From DATJHM01 sp963777355 (GTDB lineage Bacteria; Chloroflexota; Ktedonobacteria; Ktedonobacterales; Ktedonobacteraceae): a stretch of 64,000 nucleotides of DNA. The DNA is taken from contig CAVZQK010000026.1 in NCBI GenBank assembly GCA_963777355.1, forward strand, positions 247,984-311,983, read 5' to 3'. Shown here piece after piece: positions 37,072 to 46,777 of this stretch (the first letter of the stretch is position 1; every line of letters begins with the position of its first letter). The notes under the pieces are model-generated. The model made no database searches, was not told where the DNA came from, and was given only the letters and a program-made list of their open reading frames with translations. Made by a program: the position numbers and the translations under genes.

Positions 37072-37473
37072 CTAATGTACTGATAGCGCTTGAAAAAGCA
37101 TCTCCGCCCCAATGACGGTGGGACAGATTGTCTCCAGGCCAAGCTCATTATAAATACGCTGTCGTACGGGATCATAGATACGGCAGATAACTCTCTTTAC
37201 CTGGAAGATGTCTTTGGCGATCTGGCTTGCCATGATATTGCGGTTGTCACCGTTGGTGACTGCCGCAAAGGCATCAGCAGTTTCGATGCCAGCACGTTTC
37301 AGTACTTGCTGCTCTATGCCATTGCCAACTACTTTCTCGCCCCGAAAAGCGGGTTCCAGGCGTATAAATGCATCGTTGCTGTTATCTATGACGGTGACAG
37401 TGTGACCTGCTTTATCCAGTTGGGTGGCCAGTGTTGAGCCGACGCGCCCACAACCCAGGATGACAATTTTCAT
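37072..37473 (-). CDS. TrkA_N (RCK_N)-only potassium uptake regulator
   Basis: 133 aa, a single RCK_N domain. The NAD-binding motif is ILGCGRVGSTLA (residues 4-15), followed by VIDNSNDAF and DAFAAVTNGDNRN. No RCK_C domain is present, so it is about half the usual KtrA/TrkA length. It precedes the longer RCK_N/RCK_C gene in the same orientation. A hetero-oligomeric gating ring is a reasonable guess. Confidence 0.87.
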   Translation of the reverse strand: MKIVILGCGRVGSTLATQLDKAGHTVTVIDNSNDAFIRLEPAFRGEKVVGNGIEQQVLKRAGIETADAFAAVTNGDNRNIMASQIAKDIFQVKRVICRIYDPVRQRIYNELGLETICPTVIGAEMLFQALSVH

Positions 37474-37639
37474 GGGAAACCTCCTGTCGGCCTGTTCCTG
37501 GCCGCTTCTAAGGTAATAAACTTTTCGTATTATAGCATGCCCTCAGGTGCAGATGTAAAATCATGATAAGGAAGTAAATAGAGAGGATATAATAAGGGGA
37601 CGCTATTTTCTATGGGTTTGATCTGGGAGTAAAAAGTAT

Positions 37640-38701
37640 ATGTCGCTAAGTCCTATTCGTGCTGATTCACGGCTGAGTTTATCTATCGTGACAAAAGAAC
37701 AATCTGAGCAGTGGGATACCTTTGTTTCGACTCATCCTCAGGGGCATAGTATGCAATCCTGGGGCTGGGGAGAGGTGAAAGCTGCTTCTGGCTGGTCGCC
37801 TGTGTATGTGGCATTGTATGATGAAGAAGAGAGGATGCAAGCGGCTGCTCTCGTGCTCTGTCGTACAGCCCCTCATCTCCCCCTACGCGCGGGACATCTC
37901 GCCTATATTCCGAAGGGACCTGTCTTGGACTGGCAGAATCTTCAGGTGTGTCAGGCTTTTTTTCTCCAGCTCCATGCTTTTTTACGCCGGCGAGGCGCAC
38001 TGGCGCTGCGTCTGGAATTGGGCCAGGAGGCTGAGACGCCAGAGGCGGCTCTGGTCCTGGAACGTCTGAAGCAATATCAGCCACAACCAGTACGTACTGT
38101 GCAGCCCTTACGCACTATCTTGCTGGATCTGGCTCCATCTGAGGAGACACTGCTGGCTCAGATGAAGGAGAAGTGGCGCTATAATATCCGGTTAGCCAGA
38201 CGTAAAGGGGTTACTATTCGCGAGGCGGAGTCGCTGGCCGATGTTCGTGCCTGGTATGCATTGTTGCAGACAACCAGTGCCAGAGACCACTTCGGCGTAC
38301 ATATTCAGAGCTATTACGAACGCGTCTGGTCCCTTTTTGCTCCCCGTCAACAGGCTAGCCTCCTGCTTGCTGAATATGAGGGACAGCTCCTGGCAGGGAT
38401 CTTTGTAAGCGTGTTTGGGTCTGAAAGCATCTATCTTTATGGTGCATCAAGCAATGAGCAGCGGCAGTTGATGCCGAATTATCTGTTGCAATGGGAGGCT
38501 ATTCTCCGCGCAAAGCAGCGAGGGGCCGCCAGATATGATTTCTGGGGTATTCCAGACACGGAGAGCGAGGAAGAGGCTATGGCGGGTGTCTATCGCTTTA
38601 AGCGCGGCTGGGGCGGACGTGTCGTGCAGTTTTTGGGCGGCTATCAAATAGTTTATCGTCCTCGCGCAATGCAACTTGTGAGCAGATTTATAGGATTTTA
38701 A
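37640..38701 (+). CDS. FemAB/FemX-family peptidoglycan bridge aminoacyltransferase
   Basis: 353 aa with a duplicated GNAT-like fold. N-terminal landmarks: WDTFVSTHPQGHSMQSWGWGE, then AHLAYIPKGPVLDW. Second half: TILLDLAPSEETLLAQMKEKWRYNIRLARRKG, the family's RxNIRxAxRxG block, and FKRGWGGRVVQFLGGYQ. Family members use aminoacyl-tRNA to add amino acids to the lipid II stem peptide. The donor is not predictable, and in Chloroflexi these proteins may have other acceptors. ATG start at 37640; monocistronic, or with the HD gene 49 bases downstream. Confidence 0.88.
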   Translation: MSLSPIRADSRLSLSIVTKEQSEQWDTFVSTHPQGHSMQSWGWGEVKAASGWSPVYVALYDEEERMQAAALVLCRTAPHLPLRAGHLAYIPKGPVLDWQNLQVCQAFFLQLHAFLRRRGALALRLELGQEAETPEAALVLERLKQYQPQPVRTVQPLRTILLDLAPSEETLLAQMKEKWRYNIRLARRKGVTIREAESLADVRAWYALLQTTSARDHFGVHIQSYYERVWSLFAPRQQASLLLAEYEGQLLAGIFVSVFGSESIYLYGASSNEQRQLMPNYLLQWEAILRAKQRGAARYDFWGIPDTESEEEAMAGVYRFKRGWGGRVVQFLGGYQIVYRPRAMQLVSRFIGF

Positions 38702-38750
38702 AATAGAGAAAAATAGTTGTTATATCCGTTCTTGTTGGTTGGAGAGAATA

Positions 38751-39311
38751 ATGGAAGAACTACCTTTTACCTTAGAAAATGATTTAGAGCGCAAAATTGC
38801 TGCTGACCCGCAATGGCAGCGGGGAGTTGACTGGGGCAAGCCTCGCACTGGTCATCTGGAGGGTCCAGTAAAATATCATATTGCGGACGTTTTAAGAAAT
38901 ATTGATGCTTCTGAACCCCCACAGGGTGATTCAGAGGCGCGGCGCAAGCTCCGTTTGATCGCCCTTATCCATGATTCTTTTAAGTATTGCGTCGATGAAA
39001 CGAGGCCAAAAATTGGCAATAACCATCATGCCCATATCGCCCGCCATTTTGCCGAGCGCTATATTACTGATCCAGAGATTCTGCTCATTATCGAGACCCA
39101 TGATGAAGCTTATAATATCTGGCGTCTGGGCTATTATAAAAATCGCTGGAAGCACGCTGAGGAACGAGCAGACCAGTTGCTCAAACACCTCGGTCCATCC
39201 CTGCCTCTCTATGTGCGCTTTTTCTACGCCGATAGCGATACCGAATCAAAAAATCCGGCCCCAGTAGCCTGGTTTGAACACTATCTAGCCTCCAGGGATG
39301 TAGCCCTGTAG
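38751..39311 (+). CDS. HD-domain phosphohydrolase-like protein
   Basis: About 186 aa. The order GPVKYHIADVLRNI, LIALIHDSFK, HHAHIARHFAERYI and IETHDEAYNIW matches an HD metal-dependent phosphohydrolase core (His, HD pair, His, Asp). Substrate unknown. I choose the ATG at 38751 because GGAGAG lies 4 bases upstream; the frame is open from 38739. Confidence 0.75.
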   Translation: MEELPFTLENDLERKIAADPQWQRGVDWGKPRTGHLEGPVKYHIADVLRNIDASEPPQGDSEARRKLRLIALIHDSFKYCVDETRPKIGNNHHAHIARHFAERYITDPEILLIIETHDEAYNIWRLGYYKNRWKHAEERADQLLKHLGPSLPLYVRFFYADSDTESKNPAPVAWFEHYLASRDVAL

Positions 39312-39553
39312 ACTATTGTCTATGAGGAGTGATAGTGCTCTGTCATCGGTCAATTGTCAGATGGTGCCTTCTCTTTCTTGGACACATTTTTCAGAGAGGG
39401 CGAAACCATCCCTCTTCCTTCTTTTCCTTAATATTCACATGCAAATTTATGGATGTAATGACAAAGCCAGGAAAAGCCTAAAGTAGTTTCACCTCTGCCC
39501 GATATAGAAAACCAGAGAGATAAATGAGTGCAGTAAAGGAAAGATGGTGAGCG

Positions 39554-40819
39554 ATGAAACGGAAGACAACACTTTCTCTGGCTTTGTTTATGGTTCTGGT
39601 CGCGTTACTGGCTGGTGCCTATTTTCAACAAAAAGCGCATGTAGCTCTGGGTGTTTCACAGGCACACGCCGCTATTTTGACTTCTGCCACTGACGACTAC
39701 AACTATTATATTTTAAAAGATCCACGCGGTTTTGAACTGGCGCGAGCACCAAAGGGCGCGAACGATCAGCCTCTGACTGCTCCTCAGCCGCTCACCTTCT
39801 TTGGCAATGGCTTCGGCGTCTTAGAGTCCGATAGTGTGACAGGGATGCAGCTTTCGCCCGATAAACACTTCCTGGAAGTGAGTGGCACACAAGACTTTGG
39901 AGATACCTCCTGGCTGTTCAATACCGAGAGTATGCAGCTCAGCGTCGTTCCCGCCCATGTGGAGGGAAACTTTCTCCACTGGGTAGCGGGCGGCAACGGT
40001 CATACCTTTCTGTATCGTCCAATGCTTCCGCTTGATCCCCAGGCTCCAATGGACGGCAACACCTGGAACCCTGGCCTCTGGATCGTTGATGCCGCTACCG
40101 GCCAACATGCAAATGTAGATATCGGGATGCCTTCCGCGTATCTGGCGGACGCTGTAGCCTCTCCTGATGGCTCAAAGATCGTCTACTCGACGACAAAAGG
40201 GATTGGCACCGGGAGCGATACCTGGATGGTAAACCAGGATGGCAGTGGACGTACATTGCTTTTCCATAGTGCAGGCTCTGGTCAATCTATTGCCGGTCTG
40301 TTTGCCTGGTCACCTGATAGCAAGAAGATTGCTTACGAGCGGATCGCCGATAGCGATACTCCCTTCCAGCTTGCAGGCTTATGGGTCATGGAGAGCAATG
40401 GCGGAAAGCAGCATCGGATAGGAGATGCAGATGGCGGTCATGGCTACGCCCCAACCTGGTCGCCCGATAGCCAGAAGGTTGCCTTTATTGTCCGCACAAA
40501 TGCTGCTGACGCAGCAGCGAATACACAGGCCCAGGCGTTGCAAAGCGGTATTCAAGTTGTGAATGTCCAGAATAATCACTCAACTCTGCTTGCCTCAGTT
40601 CGTCAGACGGGTGTCCAGTCCAATACCAATCCTAGCTGGAGCAAAGATAGTGCAAGCGTTACCTTTATAGCGCAAAATCCAGTCAACCGTGTTCTTGGTG
40701 GCAGTCCTCGCTACTACATCGCTCATGTGGCAAGTGCCGGAAGTTCAATCTCTGCCTTCGCTCAGGGTCAGGTGACGCCCCTGACCCCTACGCTCTCTCA
40801 TGTTGTAGCTGCAAACTAA
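39554..40819 (+). CDS. secreted TolB-like beta-propeller protein
   Basis: 421 aa with a signal peptide (KRKTTLSLALFMVLVALLAG). It contains several PD40/WD40-like blades: SPDKHFLEVS, SPDGSKIVYS, SPDSKKIAYER, SPDSQKVAFIV and SKDSASVTFI. These resemble TolB and DPP-IV propellers, with no catalytic domain attached. Role probably binding or scaffolding outside the membrane. The next gene, a secreted M23 peptidase, starts 66 bases downstream on the same strand and may share the transcript. Confidence 0.82.
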   Translation: MKRKTTLSLALFMVLVALLAGAYFQQKAHVALGVSQAHAAILTSATDDYNYYILKDPRGFELARAPKGANDQPLTAPQPLTFFGNGFGVLESDSVTGMQLSPDKHFLEVSGTQDFGDTSWLFNTESMQLSVVPAHVEGNFLHWVAGGNGHTFLYRPMLPLDPQAPMDGNTWNPGLWIVDAATGQHANVDIGMPSAYLADAVASPDGSKIVYSTTKGIGTGSDTWMVNQDGSGRTLLFHSAGSGQSIAGLFAWSPDSKKIAYERIADSDTPFQLAGLWVMESNGGKQHRIGDADGGHGYAPTWSPDSQKVAFIVRTNAADAAANTQAQALQSGIQVVNVQNNHSTLLASVRQTGVQSNTNPSWSKDSASVTFIAQNPVNRVLGGSPRYYIAHVASAGSSISAFAQGQVTPLTPTLSHVVAAN

Positions 40820-40884
40820 CTGCTTTCTCTGACGAACGATAGGGCGGCGCATATGCGCCGCTTGAGTAGAAAGGACGAACCACT

Positions 40885-42148
40885 ATGATCTCTACACGCA
40901 GAATGAACTTCTCTGCCTTCGCTTTCTTCGTTGCTCTGGTGTTGAATATGTTTGGACTTTCATTGGTAAGCCACGCCTCTCCGTTAAGTGCCTCCTCAAC
41001 AAAAGAAAGTTCTAGCGCACAGGACGGTTCGTGCCGGTACAGCAGTGCGCAAGAATGATGCAGCATTGCCTGTCCCGTTTATGCATCGCCCCTTTTATGG
41101 AGACCAGACGGTTACAGAGCGCACCACATCCTATTTCGATCACGATAAACCCTGGTACGAGAACGACGGCATATTTGTTCGCTACGACGGTAAGAAATGG
41201 AGCAATACGCCCATCGGAAGCTGTACTCCTGGCGAAAATTGTTATGATGGACATAACGGCTACGATCTCGATATGCATTTTGAGCCGGTCCTGAGTGCCG
41301 CCGCCGGAACGATTACCCGCGCTGGTTGGTATGATCCCATTAATCATAACGACGGTTTTGGCTTATGGATCGCAATCGATCATAACAATGGTTATACCAC
41401 GGCTTACGGTCATCTGAGTGCTCTTTCAGTAGAAGTTGGCCAAAGAGTTGGTGTTCAGCAGCGTATCGGGACCAGCGGGACAACAGGTGCTTCAACCGGG
41501 CCCCATCTGCATATGAGTACCTTCTACCTGCCTTATTGGCAGCCGACTGATCCCTTTGGCTGGAGTGGAAACTATTCCAATCCAAACGTTGTGCCCGACC
41601 ACTATCTCTGGGTTGACCAGCCAGGTTCAAGTTCTACCGTTCCTGTATTGAGCGCAAATGGCAACAAAGTCTATTCTGGTGCAACTCTTGTGGATGATGC
41701 GAGTAAAGGTTTTAGCACAACGGGTACCTGGCAGACCGCACTTGGGGCGACCAATATTAAGGGGACGATGCATTGGACAACGACAACTTCTGGTGTAGCA
41801 ACGGCGACTGCTTCCTGGAAAACTACCCTGGCGGCGAATGGATATTATGAGGTTGGCTTCTTCGTAGACGATAATAATGCAAGTAGTAGTTGGGTTCCTG
41901 TACAGGTCTCCAGCGCTGATCCTGCCCATCCTGGTGCAGTTGTCCAACATCTGATCCATGTCGATGAGTCGCACATCGGAATCTTCCAGGGTCCCTTTGG
42001 TACGGTCTCGACGGGAGCGCAATGGATTAGTCTCGGCACCTTCTACTTTACTAAACATACACAAGCTCAGATTATGGTGAGCAACGCCACTGGTGAGCAG
42101 GGCCAACAGTTAGGAATTGATAGCGTCGAATTTGCACACCTCCTTTAG
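40885..42148 (+). CDS. secreted M23-family metallopeptidase (apparent frameshift after the signal peptide)
   Basis: Zinc endopeptidase that cuts peptidoglycan cross-bridges. The catalytic core is in one frame: GHNGYDLDMHF (HxxxD zinc ligands), AYGHLS and GPHLHMS (HxH). A beta-sandwich-like C-terminal domain of about 160 residues follows (TWQTALGATNIKG ... FYFTKHTQAQIMVSN), perhaps for binding. A good signal peptide (MISTRRMNFSAFAFFVALV) starts at the ATG 40885 in a different frame and ends with a stop at 41058. The frames meet between 40985 and 41058, so one base is probably wrong there. The ribosome-binding site AAAGGA precedes 40885. Confidence 0.85.
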
Positions 42149-42183
42149 CTGTGAGAAACCACTTGAAGAAATCTGTTTCTTCT

Positions 42184-42225
42184 CTACCCCGTAACAAGCA
42201 GTGCTTGCTACGGGGTAGCTTTTTG
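42184..42225 (+). terminator. intrinsic terminator after the M23 peptidase gene
   Basis: CTACCCCGTA at 42184 pairs with TACGGGGTAG ending at 42218. Inside it, AAGCA pairs with TGCTT around a short loop, and CTTTTTG follows at 42219-42225. Confidence 0.9.
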
Positions 42226-42269
42226 TTCACCCTGTAAACTAAAGATATGGAGAAGGAAAGAGGTTGCCT

Positions 42270-44513
42270 ATGCAGAGAGATGATAACTATGGCGGCTTGC
42301 CTGGAAAAGGGAAAGAGACAGGCAAAGAGGGACGTGCCAATACGAACTATAAAGCGACTGCCACGCTCACAGAGATGCAAGCCATCCCTGATCGCCAGTA
42401 TCGCGCCTTCATTGAGTCAATGACCCAAGGTCTGCTCTGTCAGGACCGCGCTGGCCGTATCGTGATGGCCAATCCCGCTGCTCAGGCACTACTCGGCTAT
42501 AGCTTTGAGGAGCTACGTGATCGTACCTCTTTTGATTCCTGCTGGCAAGCCAGGCGGAGCGACGGCGCGGATTTCCCTTCTGAAGAGCATCCAGCGATGG
42601 TCGCTTTGCTCACAGGGAAACCTGTAAACAATATTACGATAGGTCTGTTTCAGCCGCACTATGGCCGCCATCGCTGGTTTACTGTGAGTGCCATTCCACA
42701 GTTCCGTGCTAATGAGCGCCAGCCTTACCTTGTCTACACACTTTTTCAGGATCAGACCGAGCAGAAAGAACATCTGGAAAGCCTGCAAGCTTCCGAGCAC
42801 AACGCTCTTAATAGGGTGCGTGAATTGGAGGCTGCTTTTGACGCGATTGCTGATAATGTGGTTGTCTACGATTCCTCTGGTCACGCTCTGAAGATGAGTG
42901 ATCAGGTGCGAGAGATGTTGGGTGACCAGCCGCTTGCGGATTTTGCTACTCTCCCAATTTATGAACGTCTGGCTCAACCAACGATACAAGATAATCGGGG
43001 CTATGCTTTAGGTGGAGAGCCAGCGCCTATATCTCGTATTTTAGCTGGGGAGATAATTAGCAGTATTCATGCTGTAGATCTGTTGGTGCGTACACGCGAT
43101 GGTCTCGAACGCTATTTGAGTATTAGCGGCTCTCCTATGCGCGATGAGGAAAATCACATTATCGGCGCTGTTGCCATCATTCATGATGTGACGGAACGGC
43201 GCGAACTTGAACGCCGTACACAGCGTGCTCTGGATGCTATTCTGTCGATGGCCGAGGCTCTGGTGCAGGATACGCAAGAAGAAACCCATACTGGTCTGCT
43301 CTCAGGAGAGAATCCGCATTCTGTTACTACAGAGGATATTGTTGAGCGTAGCCTGGTCGAGCTTCCCTGTCGCTTACTGGATTGCCAGCGTGTGGGTATA
43401 GCGTTGTTGGACCAGGAGACCGATATGCTGCGTCCGATGATTGTGGTTGGTATTTCGCCGGAGCACGAACTTCATTGGCGCAATAGTTTGCAGGGTGCAC
43501 GTTTACAAAATTTTCTTGGTGATCCTCGTCTGGTTGCCCAACTGCGCTCAGGTCAGGTGCTCTCTCTGGATGCCTCATTGCCGTTGTTTAGAGACCATCC
43601 CTCTTACAAAATGATTACGCCGATTATGAAAGGGAACCAGCTTCTCGGCGTTTTACTGCTTGGCTATGGCCGTATTCAGCCTCTACACTCACAGAATGAG
43701 CTGGCAATTATCCAGGCCATAGCCCGCTTAGCCTCGCTGGTTATTGAGCGCGAGAAAGCCCGCAATGAACGCGATCATGCTCTGGGAGCACTGCAACATG
43801 CAAATACTGAGTTGGAGCGTGCGAATAAGGTCAAGAGTAACTTTGTCTCAATGGTAAGCCATGAATTTCGCACCGCTTTGACTGGCATTCAGGGCTTTAG
43901 CGAGATTATTCGCGATAAAGAGCTGACGTTAGCAGAAGCTAGAGAGTTTGCTGTCGATATTTATACTGATGCACGCCGTCTTGGCCGGATGATTAACGAT
44001 ATGCTGGATCTGGATCGCATGGAGGCCGGGCGCATGGAAGTCAATCTGGGCTGGACCGACCTGAACGCAATCATCCTGGACACTGTGGCACGAGTACGCC
44101 CCAAAGCTACCAGCCATACTCTGCGCTTGCAGCTTGCGAATGCTTTGCCAATCTTACCTGCCGACTACGATAAATTGACTCAGGTTATGCTGAACCTTCT
44201 GGATAATGCGCTTAAGTATTCTCCTGACGGCGGCGAAATCGTCATTACTACTGTTGTGGAAGGGAATATGGTCCATGTGAGTATTCGGGATGGCGGCCTG
44301 GGCATCGCTCCAACCGATCTGGAGCGTATCTTTGAACGTTACATGCGTGCCAGCGCGGAAAAGACCCGTTTCATCGAGGGGACCGGGCTGGGGCTGCCGA
44401 TTGTGCGGGAGATTGTGCAGATGCATGGCGGTCAGGTCTGGGCGGAAAGCCTGCAAGGAAAGGGTTCTGTCTTCCATTTTACTATACCGTTTACCGAGGT
44501 ACGCCAGGCTTGA
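42270..44513 (+). CDS. PAS-PAS-GAF sensor histidine kinase
   Basis: About 747 aa, no membrane helix, so a cytoplasmic sensor. Two PAS domains (about 35-165, with CQDRAGRIVMANPAAQALLGY; and 175-320, with VVYDSSGHALKMSDQ) are followed by a GAF domain (about 350-500). The HisKA dimerisation helix has the phospho-acceptor His in SMVSHEFRTALTGIQGFSE. The HATPase has the N box NLLDNALKYSPDGG, and further boxes IRDGGLGI and EGTGLGLPIV. It acts on a response regulator, most simply the one 49 bases downstream. I choose the ATG at 42270 because GAGG lies 6 bases upstream; a TTG at 42264 is in frame. Confidence 0.92.
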   Translation: MQRDDNYGGLPGKGKETGKEGRANTNYKATATLTEMQAIPDRQYRAFIESMTQGLLCQDRAGRIVMANPAAQALLGYSFEELRDRTSFDSCWQARRSDGADFPSEEHPAMVALLTGKPVNNITIGLFQPHYGRHRWFTVSAIPQFRANERQPYLVYTLFQDQTEQKEHLESLQASEHNALNRVRELEAAFDAIADNVVVYDSSGHALKMSDQVREMLGDQPLADFATLPIYERLAQPTIQDNRGYALGGEPAPISRILAGEIISSIHAVDLLVRTRDGLERYLSISGSPMRDEENHIIGAVAIIHDVTERRELERRTQRALDAILSMAEALVQDTQEETHTGLLSGENPHSVTTEDIVERSLVELPCRLLDCQRVGIALLDQETDMLRPMIVVGISPEHELHWRNSLQGARLQNFLGDPRLVAQLRSGQVLSLDASLPLFRDHPSYKMITPIMKGNQLLGVLLLGYGRIQPLHSQNELAIIQAIARLASLVIEREKARNERDHALGALQHANTELERANKVKSNFVSMVSHEFRTALTGIQGFSEIIRDKELTLAEAREFAVDIYTDARRLGRMINDMLDLDRMEAGRMEVNLGWTDLNAIILDTVARVRPKATSHTLRLQLANALPILPADYDKLTQVMLNLLDNALKYSPDGGEIVITTVVEGNMVHVSIRDGGLGIAPTDLERIFERYMRASAEKTRFIEGTGLGLPIVREIVQMHGGQVWAESLQGKGSVFHFTIPFTEVRQA

Positions 44514-44562
44514 TCTCTTTCTCGTTCCTGGTCTATCTGTTCACTGCTGGAGGGAGTTTCCT

Positions 44563-44943
44563 ATGGCTAAGATTGTTTTCTGTGAAGACGAAGTAAATAT
44601 ACAAAAACTTGTTCGTGTGATGTTGCGTTCTTCCAAACACGAATTATTTATTGCCTCTGATGGCATGGAGGGTCTGGAGATGATTGAACGTGTTCATCCT
44701 GATTTAGTCTTTACTGATATCTCTATGCCGGGCCGCGATGGCTATCAACTTGCCGATGAATTGAAAGCGCAACCAGAATTGGCACACATCCCTATTATCT
44801 TTATTTCTGCCTTTGCCCAGCGCTCGATGATGAATGAAAGTTATCGTCATGGCGGAGCTAGCTATCTTACAAAACCCTTCAGTGCCGCCGATCTGTTCGA
44901 GAAGATTAACCTGTTTTGCAACGCAGAGACGCCCCAGCCGTAA
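44563..44943 (+). CDS. CheY-like single-domain response regulator
   Basis: About 126 aa, one receiver domain with no output domain. The acidic pocket is CEDE (residues 7-10), the phospho-acceptor Asp is in FTDISMPGRDGY, the Ser/Thr switch is in IFISAFAQ, and the Lys is in YLTKPF. GGAGGGA (44549-44555) precedes the ATG. It directly follows the histidine kinase and is its likely partner. With no DNA-binding domain, the output must be protein interaction or a further phosphotransfer. Confidence 0.92.
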   Translation: MAKIVFCEDEVNIQKLVRVMLRSSKHELFIASDGMEGLEMIERVHPDLVFTDISMPGRDGYQLADELKAQPELAHIPIIFISAFAQRSMMNESYRHGGASYLTKPFSAADLFEKINLFCNAETPQP

Positions 44944-45097
44944 TTTCTAACGAAGGACCTGAACGGAGCGCTGCCTTTACTGGTGAGCACTTTTGATAAT
45001 GAGACCCTTGCTACGTTTATAAGAGTAGAAACGTGAATAGATAAAGATAACCTTTAAAGTGATAAAGATACCTTGAAAATCTTAAGGAGTTGTTGTT

Positions 45098-45373
45098 ATG
45101 TCTGGTAATCGTGGATGCCTGGTTAATTCAATACTGTTTCTTGTTATCGTGTTTATACCTGTCGTTGGACATATTATAGAGACGGTTTTCATTCTGGAAG
45201 ACGATCATTCCCCCTTAGGGAAACTTGCCTGGTTGCTTATTATCTGGCTGATACCTTTTGTGGGGCCGTTCCTCTACCTGCTTCTTGGTCAGCGCCGACC
45301 ACGCTATGGCCGGGTCATGTTTGGTCAAACTAGCGCCTATAGTCCAATGCAGAGTCAGTATCAGCAACGCTAA
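45098..45373 (+). CDS. small membrane protein with PLDc_N domain
   Basis: 91 aa, two membrane helices (NSILFLVIVFIPVVGHII and LAWLLIIWLIPFVGPFLYLLL), separated by DDHSPLGK and followed by GQRRPRYG. This is the PLDc_N (phospholipase D N-terminal anchor) pattern, standing alone with no PLD catalytic domain. Function unknown. A good AAGGAG precedes the start and a strong terminator follows, so it is its own transcription unit. Confidence 0.85.
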   Translation: MSGNRGCLVNSILFLVIVFIPVVGHIIETVFILEDDHSPLGKLAWLLIIWLIPFVGPFLYLLLGQRRPRYGRVMFGQTSAYSPMQSQYQQR

Positions 45374-45414
45374 TAGCCGGTTGATATGGCATATTAGTCC
45401 ACTTGCTATAGAAC

Positions 45415-45454
45415 AAAAAAGGATCTTTCACCGAAGAAGTGAAAGATCTTTTTT
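45415..45454. terminator. strong intrinsic terminator, usable in both directions
   Basis: AAAAAAGGATCTTTCAC (45415-45431), loop CGAAGAA, then GTGAAAGATCTTTTTT. The 11-bp stem (GATCTTTCAC with its partner) is perfect, with A- and T-runs on either side. Confidence 0.93.
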
Positions 45455-45529
45455 GTGTTAAGGTAGTATGTAAGATTATTTCTAAATTTTCTTGGATGCG
45501 TTGCCGGACTTCTTTGCCTCAAAAGCCTT

Positions 45530-46346
45530 TCAAACCGGGTCTGCCGGTCCTTTTCCCGGTGGCGTAGAGTAGCGCGTTGGTTGATAGCCTATCGCTGATC
45601 CTGGATCAGCTTCCGGATATTGCTGAAAGGATTGTTGCGGAAAAGGCACTTGTTCTACCTGATAGGGATTCGGTTGTACATAGGGTGCCTGCTGAGGAGC
45701 TGGAAAAGATGGAGGAACTGATGGCTGCCCTGAGTTGGCAGCCAGAGCTGCGGAAGGCGAAACAGTAAATCCTCCCTGGGGTGCCGCCAGACCAGGATTT
45801 TTCTGCTTACGATAACGAGCAAAGAAGAAGAGAAAGGTCCCCAGAGCAATTCCCGCAAGCATAAAACCTACTCCTATTGCCCAGTTGTTGCGATAGAAGC
45901 CTTGCGGATTTTTCGTATATTCATCAGTGCTGAACGTTTTTGTGCTGCCATCAGGACCATAAGAGATAAGCTGGACAACGGCCACTCCTGTACCATCAAG
46001 CTGAGTCGTGTTATTTGTGGCATGGACGTTGACATCATACGTCTCTTTTGGATCATAGACTAACGTGTTGATACGACTGAGTAGAGTTTCAGGACTGAGT
46101 GCTGGCGTAAAATCGGTTTCCGTCAAAACATAGAGAGAGCCATCTTGCAGCTCAATATATGCTTTACCATCGTTTGATCCAGTCAGATAGTGGCTAATTG
46201 TAGCATGATCGGCCCGTTGATAAGCCACTTGATGGGATGTCGCACCCAGGATAACGCCAATAATGATAAGAATGATTGCGAGAAAAAAGGGGCCGAGGCC
46301 GATGTCTTAATAATAAACGCAGACCCAGACTGACAAGTGTATACAT
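45530..46346 (-). CDS. hypothetical two-helix membrane protein with Pro/Gln-rich tail (one apparent frameshift)
   Basis: Not a recognised family. The start is the ATG at 46346, 6 bases after AAAGGAGC. The first residues (MYTLVSLGLRLLLRHRPRP) run into another frame near 46289, where one base is extra. The restored text is FFLAIILIIIGVILGATSHQ, a membrane helix. A globular outer domain follows (AYIELQDGSLYVLTETDFTP ... LDGTGVAVVQLISYG), then a second helix (AIGVGFMLAGIALGTFLFFF) and a Pro/Gln/Tyr-rich cytoplasmic tail of about 85 residues. The paired helices with a central outer domain suggest an envelope sensor or scaffold. Confidence 0.7.
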
Positions 46347-46777
46347 TTTTTTGCTCCTTTTACGACTTACAGATGCCAATAGAATAGAATAAAAAGAGGT
46401 CTTTTTAAGCGGGGGTATCTCATGTTGGTTCTACCATATTTCCTTTTCTCCTCTGAGGAACATCTGGAGACAATCATCAGCGTGTTTAAAACAAGAGATT
46501 TAGAGCCTGGTGGGATTATTCTACAGGATTATAGAAGGTAATTACCACTAAAGATGTGAAGTATCTCACATTCTCAATGCTATCTCTTCAGCAAGGGACA
46601 AAAACGCAAAGCCACAATCGAGCGCTGATTTTTTGATCCCCTCTTTCTCAAATTATCCTCAGAATGAGAACTCTTTCTTTGGCTGCTAGACAGAAAGAAA
46701 TGGATGTGGCTTACTGTGGAGTGAAAAGAAAGCGTATGTTTGATGTAACGCGATAAGCCTTGCTAGGAGGAGAAGTC
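46347..46777. other. intergenic region upstream of thiolase
   Basis: About 430 bases between divergent genes. AGGAGG (46764-46769) is the thiolase ribosome-binding site. No terminator, tRNA or riboswitch pattern seen; the rest is AT-rich and unexplained. Confidence 0.35.

Noticed and set aside
45530..46346. Two separate small membrane proteins
   Set aside because: A one-base change near 46289 joins a start with good ribosome-binding site and membrane helix to the rest; the second frame lacks a start of its own.
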